Source of the DNA: Vitis vinifera | Taxonomy: Eukaryota; Streptophyta; Magnoliopsida; Vitales; Vitaceae | Direction: 5' to 3' | Assembly: GCF_030704535.1 (NCBI RefSeq) | Contig: NC_081811.1 | Location: 1,995,501-2,059,500, forward strand | DNA length: 64,000 bases | In this document: positions 46,001 through 55,300 of the stretch, piece after piece | How positions within the stretch are numbered: position 1 is the first letter of the stretch | Layout of the letters: each line of letters begins with the position of its first letter | Program-made: the position numbers and the translations under genes | Notes under the pieces: model-generated | What the model saw: the letters and a program-made list of their open reading frames with translations, nothing else | What the model was told of the DNA's origin: nothing | The model's database searches: none

Positions 46001-47698
46001 CTTACCAATATGGTATATTGAAGAAAACTATCAAGATAAGAGAAAGATGAATGAAGCCGATAAGTGACAAAGCTAAAATGACCTTATTATGCAGTTCCGG
46101 ATCAATTTTGATAACAGTTACTTAAACAATTTCCATTAAAATTTGTATCATTTATTATATCAAGAGAGAACTAAAAACTTTTTCTCAATAAAACAACGAC
46201 TTTTCTTCTTCCTTTCTTCTTTTTTTGTTTTTCCACCTTGGCATGGGATCAAAGAAAGTGAATTTGTGAAACAACAACAACTATCAAAGAATAGCTCAAG
46301 TTCTCTTTGTCACGTAAGATGCCTTCAGTGCATGCTTGGTTTTGGAAAACCAAGATATCGTCCACATCATACAGGTTCAATTTATCAAGTAATGACTATG
46401 TTCCTTAGGAAGGAATAGGATAAATTGAACTTACTTTTGATAATTTGGTCCATTAATTTCAGATGTAAATGAAAAGGTGTGCCGCTTAAGAAGTTCCATG
46501 TAAAGCCTATATGCCGCTGGATACAACCGACGATTTGGAATGACCCTACAGTAAATGAAGAGTACAATAAATGTCAACACCAATTACAAATAGGAAAATA
46601 TATCAACAACAGGGAGAAGGCAATTTTCTCATAAGCAAGAGGAAAAAGTAAAACTATGCAAACTTCAGGGGTGGAGAACTGTGATAAATAAAATGCAGTA
46701 GAAGGCAAACCCAAGAGAGAGAGAGTGTGTGTGTGATTCTATCAAGAATGAATCTGAGAACCAAATAAATGAAGCCGCTTCTATTAAGAATGAATCTGAA
46801 GACCAAATAACTGAGAACCAGGTCAGAGATGATTGTTTCATCAAGACCAAAAAAAAAAAAAAAAAAAAAGGAGAAAGAGAGAAAGAATCCCCCAAAATGC
46901 CAGCAACTTTGAGGAAGATAATCGAATCTAAATATCAAAAGGCATATTAAAAACCCAAAACCATGTCCAATTACGAGTTCAAAAACCACCCAGATCCCAA
47001 ACATTTGCAGTTCGTCTTTAACAGAGATAGCACAAAACCACCTTAGAGGTTGAAGACTTTGCTACAAACCAAATGCATAAATTACTAAACATGGCTATCC
47101 CAATTAAAAGAAAACTCATCCATTTTCAATTATTAGACTATCTGTATATGCATTTACAACCATACACATTACGTATGGATGTACATACATACCTATACAC
47201 ATAAAATAAAAAAATAGGGTGGGGGGGCGAACCCCTCGAGCAAGAGCAAAACCCAAAACGAAGCCAGAAAGTGAAGGAACGTCACAGTACCACAAAAATC
47301 GACAAACCCAGAATGAAAAGATTCCAAAAGGAAAATGCGAAAAGCCCATCAAACCTAGAAAGTATACTCAAAATCAAATTAAAAAAAAAAAACCTGCTAG
47401 AGAGAAGAGCTAGGACGAGCATAGGCGGAGCGATCCTGCCGGAGACGGCCTTCTCGAGGAACTTCCACGTGATCGGCACGTTGTTGGCCCAGCAGATATG
47501 AGACACCAGGAGGTGCGCGAGCTCCGGCGACGGCAGCGAAGTCCCAGCGGAGTTAAGAATCGACGAAAGCTGAACCGCCCATAGGAGGGGATCACTGTTC
47601 CGTTCCTGAGCCGACTTGGTGAGTTCCAGTACGCTGTCCCACAGACCCGGCTGAGTCGACTGACTCAGCTGACACGCTTGCACGGACACCACCGTCAT
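28207..47698 (-). CDS. MED33A: Mediator of RNA polymerase II transcription subunit 33 (MED33A/B, REF4-related)
   Basis: Twelve exons on the minus strand: 47698-47394, 46545-46435, 45956-45609, 45376-45057, 44952-44861, 44278-43918, 43085-42875, 33311-33197, 33014-32853, 31017-30354, 29955-29749, 29324-28207. They join in frame to about 1337 aa. Diagnostic stretches include LWDSVLELTKSAQE, ICWANNVPITWKFLEKA, WHNTFLGVWIAALRLVQRERDP, NCSGNMRHLIVEACIARN, SDDEKISAAAILCGASLVRGWNIQEHT, GSQLTPEYLLLVRNS, LSPRELATGLKDL and GGVGALLGHGFGSHYSGG. MED33 sits in the Mediator tail; in Arabidopsis it restrains phenylpropanoid gene expression. The start MTVVSVQ aligns with the family's MAVV; an in-frame ATG at 47731 would add 11 residues. 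The 9.6-kb intron 7 holds a gypsy element. A versus B is not resolved. Confidence 0.93.
31231..31545. repeat. Degenerate minisatellite in a MED33 intron
   Basis: About four diverged copies of a unit containing CTCTC-ATGTTGAATGTG-TGAATG-ATGCA-CAGGTATG follow each other near 31231, 31322, 31391 and 31490. The first interval also contains a T-rich TTTTTTGATAGGTTATT insert. Unit length is about 70-95 bp and copies are well diverged. Confidence 0.45.
32317..32619. mobile_element. MITE-like element with imperfect terminal inverted repeats
   Basis: The left end GCCTTGTTTAGGAAAGTTT and the complement of the right end, GGCCTATTTAGGAGAGCTTT, match imperfectly. The interior is non-coding and itself partly self-complementary (CAAACATGATTTATCC, AAGTAGATTTTTACTTTTG). 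The size (about 300 bp) and location in a MED33 intron fit a MITE; the target duplication was not resolved. Confidence 0.45.
33865..33869. repeat. Left target-site duplication (TTCCC)
   Basis: TTCCC directly precedes the 5' LTR and recurs at 39546-39550 directly after the 3' LTR, as expected for a 5-bp integrase-made duplication. Confidence 0.85.
33870..34350 (+). repeat. 5' LTR of the chromovirus
   Basis: The 481-bp LTR starts TGATGGGGGAGAGCC and ends CTTACATCA. It contains a 24-bp tandem duplication (ATAGGTTATTAGARTCCTAG, about 33966-34013), a TATAAATAG box at 34035, and three GTGAGACTC repeats (34122-34172). Confidence 0.93.
34351..34372 (+). other. Primer-binding site
   Basis: TTTTGGTATCAGAACC immediately after the LTR resembles the complement of the plant initiator tRNA-Met 3' end (TGGTATCAGAGC), with one mismatch (A for G) in the core. 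An ATG GCT TGA mini-ORF at 34375 lies between it and the gag start. Confidence 0.75.
34390..35595 (+). CDS. Chromovirus Gag
   Basis: This 401-aa frame encodes the structural Gag of the retrotransposon, which packages element RNA in cytoplasmic particles. The central part (about 110-280) is the retrotransposon gag domain, with FLDWIMSMEDYFDWY, AARLWWHNIE and SVEEYTEEFHELSIRN. A basic, Ser/Asn-rich linker leads to a CCHC zinc knuckle C348-C351-H356-C361 (CX2CX4HX4C). The N-terminal part has a short coiled-coil-like stretch (about 28-62). It ends with TGA at 35593-35595, overlapping the pol ATG in the ATGA arrangement. No internal stop or frameshift is present. Confidence 0.93.
   Translation: MQLRSGATYASMSSKKTSSNQDADTIRLEEISATQQSHQDAIIQLNSKLDEIMKLLEKSQEKRPIEEEIASHQFRQLPNRSREEQDNFMMGNQRRAKLFELDDDVTKKVRLEVAEFYGKLNPTAFLDWIMSMEDYFDWYAMPENKKVRFVKAKLKGAARLWWHNIENQAHRIGQPPIDTWDEMKLKMKEHFLPTDYEQLMYTKLFSLKQGTKSVEEYTEEFHELSIRNQVQESDAQLAARYKAGLRMEIQLEMIAAHTYTVDDVYQLALKIEEGLKFRVSRRPSSQIGSTFSNRTASKPLSASNFRTPNHVNGGGNTQQTSNVAYKNGNKGKNSMSNGDRKVDVTPLCFKCGGHGHYAVVCPTKSLHFCVEEPESELESYQRKKRPTMKMKLVKNVTTMMV
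35592..39116 (+). CDS. Chromovirus Pol polyprotein (PR-RT-RNaseH-INT-chromodomain)
   Basis: This 1174-aa frame lies one frame back from gag. The aspartic protease motif is IIDGGSS with D46. The reverse transcriptase has VVYFDDILIYS (Y395, D397, D398). RNase H starts at EVACDASH (D543) and includes YSDHEALRYL. The integrase has an HHCC-type zinc region (HGGGMGGHFG through QCRACQ) and a D,D,E core D796, D857, E893, with 35 residues between the last two. A GPF-type module (KAGPFRVLKRLGENAYLLELP, split here only by description) precedes a chromodomain near 1090-1145 (VKWRGKPHSENTW). The last 17 residues are encoded inside the 3' LTR. One oddity is NALS where most relatives have NAPS (near residue 375). 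The frame is fully open; activity is not shown. Confidence 0.95.
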   Translation: MTEGYSLVVQPLLTVPKVKGEEDWRRTNIFQTRISCQGRLCTMIIDGGSSLNIASQELVEKLNLKTERHPNPFRVAWVNDTSIPVSFRCLVTFLFGKDFEESVWCEVLPIKVSHILLGRPWLFDRKVQHDGYENTYALIHNGRKKILRPMKEVPPIKKSDENAQPKKVLTMCQFENESKETKVIFALMARKVEEFEEQDKEYPANARKILDDFSDLWPAELPNELPPMRDIQHVIDLIPGASLPNLPAYRMNPTEHAELKRQVDELLTKGFIRESLSLCGVPALLTPKKDGSWRMCVDSRAINKITIKYRFPIPRLDDMLDMMVGSVIFSKIDLRSGYHQIHIRPGDEWKTSFKTKDGLYEWLVMPFGLTNALSTFMRIITHVLKPFIGRFVVVYFDDILIYSQSCEDHEEHLKQVMRTLRAEKFYINLKKCTFMSPSVVFLGFVVFSKGVETDPEKIKAIVDWPVPTNIHEVRSFHGMATFYRRFIRNFSSIMAPITECMKPGLFIWTKAANKAFEEIKSKMVNPPILRLPDFEKVFEVACDASHVGIGAVLSQEGHPVAFFSEKLNGAKKQYSTYDLEFYAVVQAIRHWQHYLSYKEFVLYSDHEALRYLNSQKKLNSRHAKWSSFLQLFTFNLKHCAGIENKVADALSRKALLLVNMSTTTIGFEELKHCYDNDADFGDVYSSLLSGSKATCIDFQILEGYLFYKNRLCLPRTSLCDHVIWELHGGGMGGHFGRDKTIALVEDRFFWPSLKKDVWKVIKQCRACQVGKGSKQNTGLYTPLPVPSKPWEDLSMDFVLGLPRTQRGFDSIFVVVDRFSKMAHFIPCKKASDASYVAALFFKEVVRLHGLPQSIVSDRDVKFMSYFWKTLWAKLGTQLKFSSSFHPQTDGQTEVVNRSLGNLLRCIVRDQLRKWDNVLPQAEFAFNSSTNRTTGYSPFEVAYGLKPKQPVDLIPLPTSVRTSQDGDAFARHIRDIHEKVREKIKISNENYKEAADAHRRYIQFQEGDLVMVRLRPERFHPSTYQKLQAKKAGPFRVLKRLGENAYLLELPSNLHFSPIFNVEDLHIYHGHHNDVSEELDLQLPPTLSPHPEIEYVLDDQLVSTRQGGYQKILVKWRGKPHSENTWITTTDFQKINPDLYELYQASNSSEPCSFKPGRIDGGEPFKVYSRKKGKT
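39065..39545 (+). repeat. 3' LTR of the chromovirus
   Basis: This 481-bp LTR is collinear with the 5' LTR; by eye I count eight differences, all C/T or G/A. It ends GTCCTACATCA and is followed by TTCCC (39546-39550). The first 52 bases carry the end of pol. Confidence 0.93.
39678..39950. repeat. Two-copy tandem direct repeat, unit about 135 bp
   Basis: Copy 1 starts TTTAAACCAAAAACCAAG at 39678 and copy 2 starts TTTAAAACAAAAACCAAG at 39811. Both continue with CCAAACCATAGTTAA, TTGTTGATTT or TCGTTGATTT, CTGCATCAAAACTATTC, AATCAACCACC and ATATATAGATC. Divergence is low, so the duplication is young. It lies just beyond the gypsy 3' LTR in MED33 intron 7. Confidence 0.65.
40371..40442 (+). mobile_element. 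SINE-like fragment with pol III B box and A tail
   Basis: GAGGCCTCACTCAAGTGGTA resembles a tRNA A-box region and GGTTCGAGTCC at 40412-40422 is a perfect B box. CCCAATGGGGATC and a short A run follow. It lacks a full tRNA fold, so a tRNA-derived SINE head is the better reading. The same family appears inverted near 42310-42440. Confidence 0.5.
40548..40800 (-). mobile_element. LINE 3'-end fragment, minus strand
   Basis: On the minus strand the sequence runs into TTACTTTACCTATCCGGAAAAAAAAAAA, that is, a 3' UTR with an A tail ending near 40548. The upstream part has the look of the 3' region of plant L1-type LINEs and no intact frame. Confidence 0.5.
40850..41092 (+). mobile_element. LINE 3'-end fragment, plus strand
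   Basis: This ends with GATTTTACCTATCAAAAAAAA at about 41072-41092. The preceding CATTGTATATACCTTTGAGC and GGTGCTCTTAATACAATT are typical of the C-terminal/3' UTR sequence of L1-type LINEs. It faces the minus-strand LINE end at 40548-40800 head to head. Confidence 0.5.
42300..42440 (-). mobile_element. SINE-like element with an internal tandem duplication, minus strand
   Basis: Read on the minus strand: GAGGCTTGCCTCAAGTGGTGAC, then two tandem copies of TGTTGGGGCAGGGAGGTAA plus a TTCTAGATT end, then GATTCAATTCCCAATAGGGACC, and a tail ATTACCTATCAGGAAAAAAAA. It is clearly the same family as 40371-40442, with the LINE-type CCTATCA tail still attached. Confidence 0.5.
46846..46869. repeat. Poly-A tract in MED33 intron 1
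   Basis: A run of about 20 A interrupts a purine-rich region; nearby AAGAATGAATCTGA occurs twice (46742 and 46788) with flanking similarity, a small 48-bp-spaced duplication. Confidence 0.4.
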
Positions 47699-47759
47699 GC
47701 CCTTCAAGGTCAAGATTTCAGATGATTTCATTGAAGAGAGACAGAAGCCAGAGGTGAAA

Positions 47760-49367
47760 GAGAAAGAGAAAGAGAGAGACAGCAAACGAAAGAAAAAGCT
47801 TCCTTTCTTTATTTGTTGTGCGTTTGAACTCCGGACCCTTTAAGACGATAGTCAGCTTTGGAGGCGGGTGAGGGTTTTCTTCATCATTACCCCTCTATTC
47901 AACATTCCTTCTCCTTCCAACTTCTTATACTAAATAAATTACTAAGTTTTAAAATGTAATTTTATTTTAAGATAAAAAAAATTATCAAAGACTTTAATAA
48001 TTGACATTTTTTATATGGTAAATTTGTGAGTGGGTCCAACAAATGTCAATTTAATTGGACCAAGGACTTCTGACATTTATAAATAAATAAATATGTGACA
48101 TTAAATAATAACCAAATTGGAAGAAAAAAAAATGAATTAATTCTCTTTTCAATAATATATATGAATTCATTAGGAATAAATAAATAGTTTTCTCTCATAT
48201 GATATTATTATTAAGATTTGACCAAAATCGTAAAACTTTATACTATGTTTAGTTCTTGAAAAGTACTAAAAATAAATAAACATATTAACAAAAATGATTT
48301 TTTCATATTTAATTTCATAGTAAAAAAAAATCAAATATAACTAAAATTTATCAAAAATTCATATATTTCCTTCATTTTTTTTTCTTTATTTTTACATTTA
48401 TTCTCTGTTTTATTTCCTTCATGTTTTCCCTCAAAATTTCCGAAAACCAAACATAGTCTTAATAATAAATTTGTAATGTTATTTAAAATATATGAGACAA
48501 AAGTTTAAATATCATTGTTATTAATGGCATTGGGCTTAAATGGAAAACCCAAGTTGGTGAACTTGGGTATGAAAAAGACCCTTGTTTTTATATTTGTACA
48601 TCACTTTCATATATTTAAAATAACAATTTAGAGAAGGTTGATTAAAATATAAGGTCATAGTGTTTGAAACTTCAAAGGAAGACCCTGTCAAAAGTCAATT
48701 ACATGATAAAAGATAAATAAAAAATTTTGAACTTTGTCTAAAAATAATCAAATTATTAATTACATGACGAAATCAATAAATAACCCCTTACATGCGAAAT
48801 TATATAAGATCTCTTCCTCATTCTTCACTACATGGGAAAGTATTTGCAAAATAAAAATATTTAAAAAATAAAAAATAATAAAAAGGCAACTCCAACAAAA
48901 CAATCAAACCCACACACACACACACACAAGCACAAGATCTGTTTAATGTTTGCATAGGAAAACAGGGTTGGGTATTGAAGAAGCCCTATCAATATTGAGT
49001 TTGCTATATCAGGAAATGTTCTCATAATGATCTCATATTCGACGAAATATCTTCAACATTGTAGCACATTCATTTCATGGCTACAATGTTGTAGACTCAC
49101 CGGAGATATTCGCTTCTTTTCCTGTCATGTTCTCATCGAACCCCCTGTATCAGTTCCTGCAAAGAAAGTGCAACAAAAACTCAGCCATAGAAACATGTCA
49201 GTGTAAAACAGCTTTGGTCCTAAATTTTGAAGAATGGTATGTTTTGTAAAATGTTGGAAGAGTTCAATTGTCTATCAATGAATCTTAAGAAAAAAAATAC
49301 CTAAATGATTTCCATTCATAGTTAGGTAACTATAACTTGTTGAAATGTAGGTAAAGAAATCTACTCA
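47760..49367. other. Intergenic: MED33 promoter side and exonuclease 3' side
   Basis: MED33 starts leftward at 47698 and the exonuclease ends at 49368 in the same direction. The MED33 leader is purine-rich on the plus strand (GAGAAAGAGAAAG, 47755-47780). From 47930 to 49000 the DNA is AT-rich with no frame. A good minus-strand acceptor (TTTCTTTGCAG, near 49160) may mark a 3' UTR exon of the exonuclease. (CA)n lies at 48911-48927. Confidence 0.4.
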
Positions 49368-52300
49368 CTATTGTGCCCAAAGATCATTACTCTCAGCCTG
49401 TAATGCTTGTCTTGAGTCCAAACACCAACACCTGTAGTTTGGTCTTGAGAGCTTATAAAGCTCATCTGGGGTCATATTCTTGAGCTCCCTAAGTTTCCAG
49501 GAATCAAAACCACTGCCAAAACTTTGGGTATGGTGATTAACAATGGCTGTTCCAATTCCTTCGTCTGAGTGATCTTGAGATTGCATTCTCTTGTACAGCC
49601 TCATTACAGATACACAATCTTCATATGGATCATGCATCCCTGACTGGATATCGTACCTGTAAACATTTAAAAACTGAGCTAGTGCTGTAAGCAAACAAAT
49701 TGTATTTATCATGAGGATCGCAGATAGATTTTTATTTTTCAACCGGCAGCGTGATGGAGAACCCTACAACTTCATAAATAAATACCCAAATATTTGATAT
49801 GTACAATGATAATGAACATCCACCACCACCCCATGTCCCCCCTCTTCTTCGTTTTCTACATTAACATGATAGAAAAACAGAAAAAGCTTACAACAATCCC
49901 AAACTGAAACAGAATAAAACTTACAAGTTGCCTTCCAAAAGTCATATTGGGAAAATGAATTAAATTTGCGGCATTCTCTTTACATTTAACAACCGGTTTC
50001 TAAATGTGGACAAAACTTGTGGCTATCCTGATTTGAGTTTTACTTTAAAAGCAAAGAAAAATGTTAAAACTACAATATGGATGCAGTGTATAGTCTGACC
50101 AAGCAACTTCAGAAACACTAAATCAAAGTAAAATAGAAAATAAATTTCAAGAGCACCTGAGCAATAACTTACCCAAGATATTTTTGAGTGAGCGACTTCA
50201 GGGAGAAGCTGACTAAATTTGTTTTCATCAAGGGGAGGTATTTTGCAGTATCCCTATGTGAAGAGGAAACAAACCATAACACAAAAAGAGTTGGATGTAT
50301 TTTTCTGAAACAAAGATTATGCTTTGAAAATATTGCCACATCAAACCATCAGGGGAGACGCATATCCAAGACAGAACCTAAAGTGCTGCAGCCAAGCAAA
50401 TGAAGTTTACTTTGAGCATGCCAATTACTTCAGCAACTTTTATCTTTGGCAAATGCTTTTAAACCTAAGTTCCATGGTGTTATTATTAAATCACATATTC
50501 TTCCAAACCTTCTTCCATAATTGAGGCAACAATTCTTTGATTTTCAGGGGCTTGGAAAGAAAAACAAAAACTATCTCGAAACAACTGCCTGAAAAAAGCT
50601 CATCAAGAAATAGTGATGCTAGGGATTTTCCTAATACTTTTGACTATCCAGAGATCATGGAATAATGTTGATGAGGAGGGGACTAGAAGGAAAAACTAAA
50701 GATACAATTTCGCTTACCAGAGATCTGTTTTCAACCAAGACCCAGCAGAATCGCATTCACATTTGCTAGCCTGGTATGGATGAGGAACAGGGATAATATC
50801 ATTTTCTTATGACTTCCTTTGTATTCCTCCAATCATGTACCATTTAGTAAGGGTTGAGCTGTTCCTTAAAATGGGAAATTATTCCATACTGTTTTAGATG
50901 GACTACATGTCATACTTTCACACAGTACTACAGAAACAAGTAACTTCCCAAGATATATCTAAAAGTGAGGTAAGAAGGGGGAAAATATCATATGGATAAA
51001 CTCATTAGATAAATGTACGACTTTAGATGATAAACCATCGCTTTAATCATGAGCTTTTCTCAAAATGAAATAAAATATCATTTGAACAGCTTTACTCAAT
51101 TAGCCAAGTCCAAAGTAGTTCACCTCAGCAAGTGATCAGGATAGTGCATTCTCAAGCAATCCAGGTCATGGCGTAGGTCATGACCCACAAGAAGTCTGCC
51201 CTTCCCACCATCCAAACGCAGTCGCCCAATGGATTCTCCATTTCGTAAAACTTCCATAACTTTTTCCCGCACTTCCTTTAGTGGCATGGCATCTCTCAGA
51301 TGTGCTTCAGTAATCCCAGTTAACTCATATCTGAAAATATTTGCAGGGATATTTGAATGATCAGTGAACCAATTCTCCACAGTATCTCAGAGAAACCCAA
51401 CATAATAAAGAGCACACAAATACCTGTAATTGGTGACAGGAATTTGTGGCTGCACATAAGTGTGAAAAATTATATTCTCATCTTCATCTATGAGGCATAC
51501 CCTAGCACAAAGGTCAAGCGATCCATCACTTCCGCCACCAACCTTTTCACAGTCAATGGCAATTGCTTCAAGACCTCTGCTAGTGTGGTCTCTATTAATA
51601 GAATCTGAAAAATCAATTTGAGATTCTGTAGATGGCATCCTGATTTTTTCCTGAGAGAGTTTGATACAGATTTAGAAATCAATCTGAGATTCTGTATAAA
51701 ATATCGATTTTAAAATGAATTTCTGCAATCGATCACATGCCACATTACAAACTTGCAGGAAGATATATTTCTCTATATATGTATGGGGTACTTGAAGATT
51801 GTACTGAGTAGCTTACTATTGTAACAGGCACAGGTAATTGACACATTTCTTTATGCTCACTGAGAGAATCAGCATTCTTGAAGATTTTCAAACAGTAGTT
51901 GCAACCTTGCTCAGAGAATATCTTCAAACAATTTTTCTTGGGCAAATTACCTAAACAATTGTGAAAGGTAATGAAAAACGCAGTTTTACTGATAAACAGT
52001 GCAGAAATGAATGCATGGCAGTATCTCACCAGTAAGGTGTTCCCTTAGTGACTGGAAAGATTTGAACTGCTTCTGGCAGACCCCACATTTTGGCTGATGC
52101 ACAGAATGATATGATACCCTCATGTGCTCAACTAGATGCTCCTTCTTCTTATATTGCCTGAAGCAGGCCAAACATTTGTACCTGAAAAAGGAAAGAAAAA
52201 AGGGATACACATCAAACATGCCAAGCAAAGTCATGTGTGCGGTTTTTTTTTTTTTTTTTTGGTGGGGTGGTAGGCAAATGAATATCGTATCAATAAAAAG

Positions 52301-55300
52301 CATGGCACATCCCAAGTACACAGGGGAGCTTATATGAAGGGTGCCAAAGGGGCAAAACAACAAAAACAAACAATCCCCACAAAGCGCTATCTAGACCCTA
52401 ACCAATCAATGAAGTCCAACAAGGAAGGAGAAACATTAAAAAGATGTTGATGAGACCCTTGGAGGAAACCACAAATGAAAAGAGTGCTTAAGGTGACTGA
52501 TCTGATTGTTCTACACCATCAAAGGATCTATGATCAGGTTCCTCTCAAATGGTCCAAAACAAACATAGAGGGGTTGTTTTCTAAAGTTTCCTTCAATGTT
52601 TTCAGATCTGATCATTGAACCGGAAAAGTTATTAGGTCATGATTTACTAGTCGAACTAGTGGTTCAACTATGATCAAACCGTGATGTGAACATATCTTTA
52701 TAAATATATCATTTATATGTTATTAAAATTAAAATAATTATAAAAAATTAAGAATATATATAAATAATTAAAACCTTAATAATATTTCATTTTTTTTAAT
52801 CTTGATAAATATGATAATGATAAATATAAATGCATTTATATTTTTAATTTTATTTAATAAAATATGTATAATATTTCAGCGTAAAAACATATTTAAGATG
52901 GAAGGAAAACTCTATTATTTAATTTTATCTACATGTCAAAAGTTGTATATCCTATTATTTCGATAATTTTATTTTAAAAAATGATTAATAGTTATTAGAT
53001 AAGGGTGGTTTAGTTCGTAAAAGTCCATATACATATGCTTTGTACTCTTTCCTTGATGAAGAAGACACTCTTTTCTTTCTCGCATTCAAAATTTTAAAAT
53101 TATCACATGGTTTAACTTAAATCATTTTCATATTTATCATTATAACAATAAATGCAAAGTTAAATATTTATGCTTATTTTAGGGTTTTAAGTAATGGAAA
53201 TTTGAAAAAACCAACATTAATTTAGATATTTTCGTAGCACTATTTAACAAATGGATCAGTAGGCAAGTGGTCATCCCTTGGGTTTCATTCCCCAAAGTCC
53301 AAGGCTCAAACCCTCTCCACCACAATAGCTTTATTTCATCCCACATCTCTGAGCTATCCCATATCATAAATAAATAAAACTGATGGGGTCTTTAAAAGGT
53401 TTGTAAATCATGTAAGGATGTCAAGCTGGTTGGAGAGTAACCCAGAGAGGACACCTACCCAAAATTATTTCAGCCCAATAACCTTTTGGGCCAAAAGAAA
53501 AATGGTCAGTCTGTCCAGTTTGGCTGTTTGACCGTTGGCCAGTCCAATGCCATTTTAATAGAAAAACGAGCCAATTATCTTACTTGAACCAAAAAGTGGT
53601 CTGATTAAAGGTTGAATTGGTCTGACCAATCAATCCAATCTAAGTTCGAAAACATTGGTTTCTTCTTCTTCCCCACAAAACTTCCATGCTTGCCCTACAA
53701 AATCTCTCCCATTGAATTGGTGAGAATCTAAGAGATGTCAAAGAGATCAAACAAAAGATACAATCCTCTTAATATTCCACATTAGACGAGGGTATGATTA
53801 GCCAATTTTAATTCTCTATTATAAATGCAAATACAATTTGAAAGTCACCTTTTTTTTTAGGAAGATCTAAGGTTAGAATCCTTTCCAGAGCAAAAATGCT
53901 CACCTTCAAGGGGACCCAAGGGCTTTAGACCTCCTTTAAAGGGAAAGCCTCTCTATCATTCAACTCCAAAGCAAAATAGAAGGATCTAATAGAGGACTTC
54001 CCATCTTTGGTACTGTTTCAAACCAATCTTTCCTCATAATCTTGGAACTGCCTTAAGAAACATAGGTTCCATGGCCCTGCCCACTAGAAGCCTTATAAAC
54101 ATTGACCACTTAAGTATCCTTTTTTTTTTATAAGTAAGCGCAGAATATATTATCAGGAGGCAAAATAGCCGCAAAGCATACAGGAAGTATACGAGGCGAC
54201 TAAGGCCTCCCAACCAAAAACAGAACAAAACACCCCAACCCCTAAGTGGAGGCTAGACACTCCAAGAAGCCTATAAGGGAGATCAACTCCACACCAATGT
54301 ACAATTTAGCCCAACCCCAAACATTACACACAAATGAAGTTTTTAACTTTTGAACTGCTAACATCCCCCCCCTCTCCCTAAAAGATAGTCTATTCCTCTC
54401 CTTCCAAATTGTCTGAAAAATGTACAGCGGGATGGACTTCCACAGTTTTTTCCTCTTTTTTCCCACAAAAGAGCCCTTCCAGCTAAATAAAACCTCTTTT
54501 ACAGATTCTGGAAAGGCCCACTAAACACCAAACAACCCAAGAATGATATCCCACAAAACTCTGACAACTGTACAATGAATTAAAATATGATTTATCGTTT
54601 CCTCTTCACAACCACACAAGACACAGCAGTTAGGGAACTGCCACCCTCTTCTCTGAAGCCTATCAAGAGTGAGAACCTTCCCCCAAGCGGCTTCCCATGC
54701 AAAAAAATGCAATTTTGGTTGGAACTCTATCCACCCATATATTGCTATTCGGGAACTCGGCGACTTAGAAACGCTAAAAGAATATAGAGAAAGGAAAGCC
54801 ACTTTAAAGGAGAGTCATGACAACAAACATCTTATTAGAACTTAACTTTTTTTCTCCTACCCTCTAAGAGCTATTTTTGCTTCCACCTTGACAACTTTTA
54901 ATGAAAATTTTCCCCTACTACATCCCAAATCATTGATGACATAAATGGGGCTCAACAAAAGTAGACCTAAATATGCTTGGTAGGCAACTTCCCAACCCCA
55001 TAACACAGCAAGGATGCTGGAGTCTCCATATTTTTCAGAAGAATTAATTCACCTTTCTCCAAGTTAAATTTTTTATTAGAGGAAATCTCAAGCCAAGTCA
55101 GAATCCAACTCAAGCAGGTCAACTGTTCCAAACAGGGCTCACAAAGGAAAGTATCAACAAATTGGAGGTGGGAAACCTCTACACTCTCTTATTCCCTACC
55201 TCCTACCTTGAGCTTGAAATAAAATCGCCCTCCCTTAACACAAAAGAACACTAAGAGTTCTATTACCATTACAAACAAATAAGGAGAGAGGATGTCACCC

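Noticed and set aside
46654-47004. Hydrophobic minus-strand frame of 116 aa in MED33 intron 1
   Set aside because: It is a Phe/Leu-rich translation of a purine/pyrimidine-biased intron around a poly-A run.
54521-54802. Possible host gene with a CCVLCGC zinc motif
   Set aside because: The motif is the zinc-binding tail of LINE reverse transcriptases; surrounding frames are broken.
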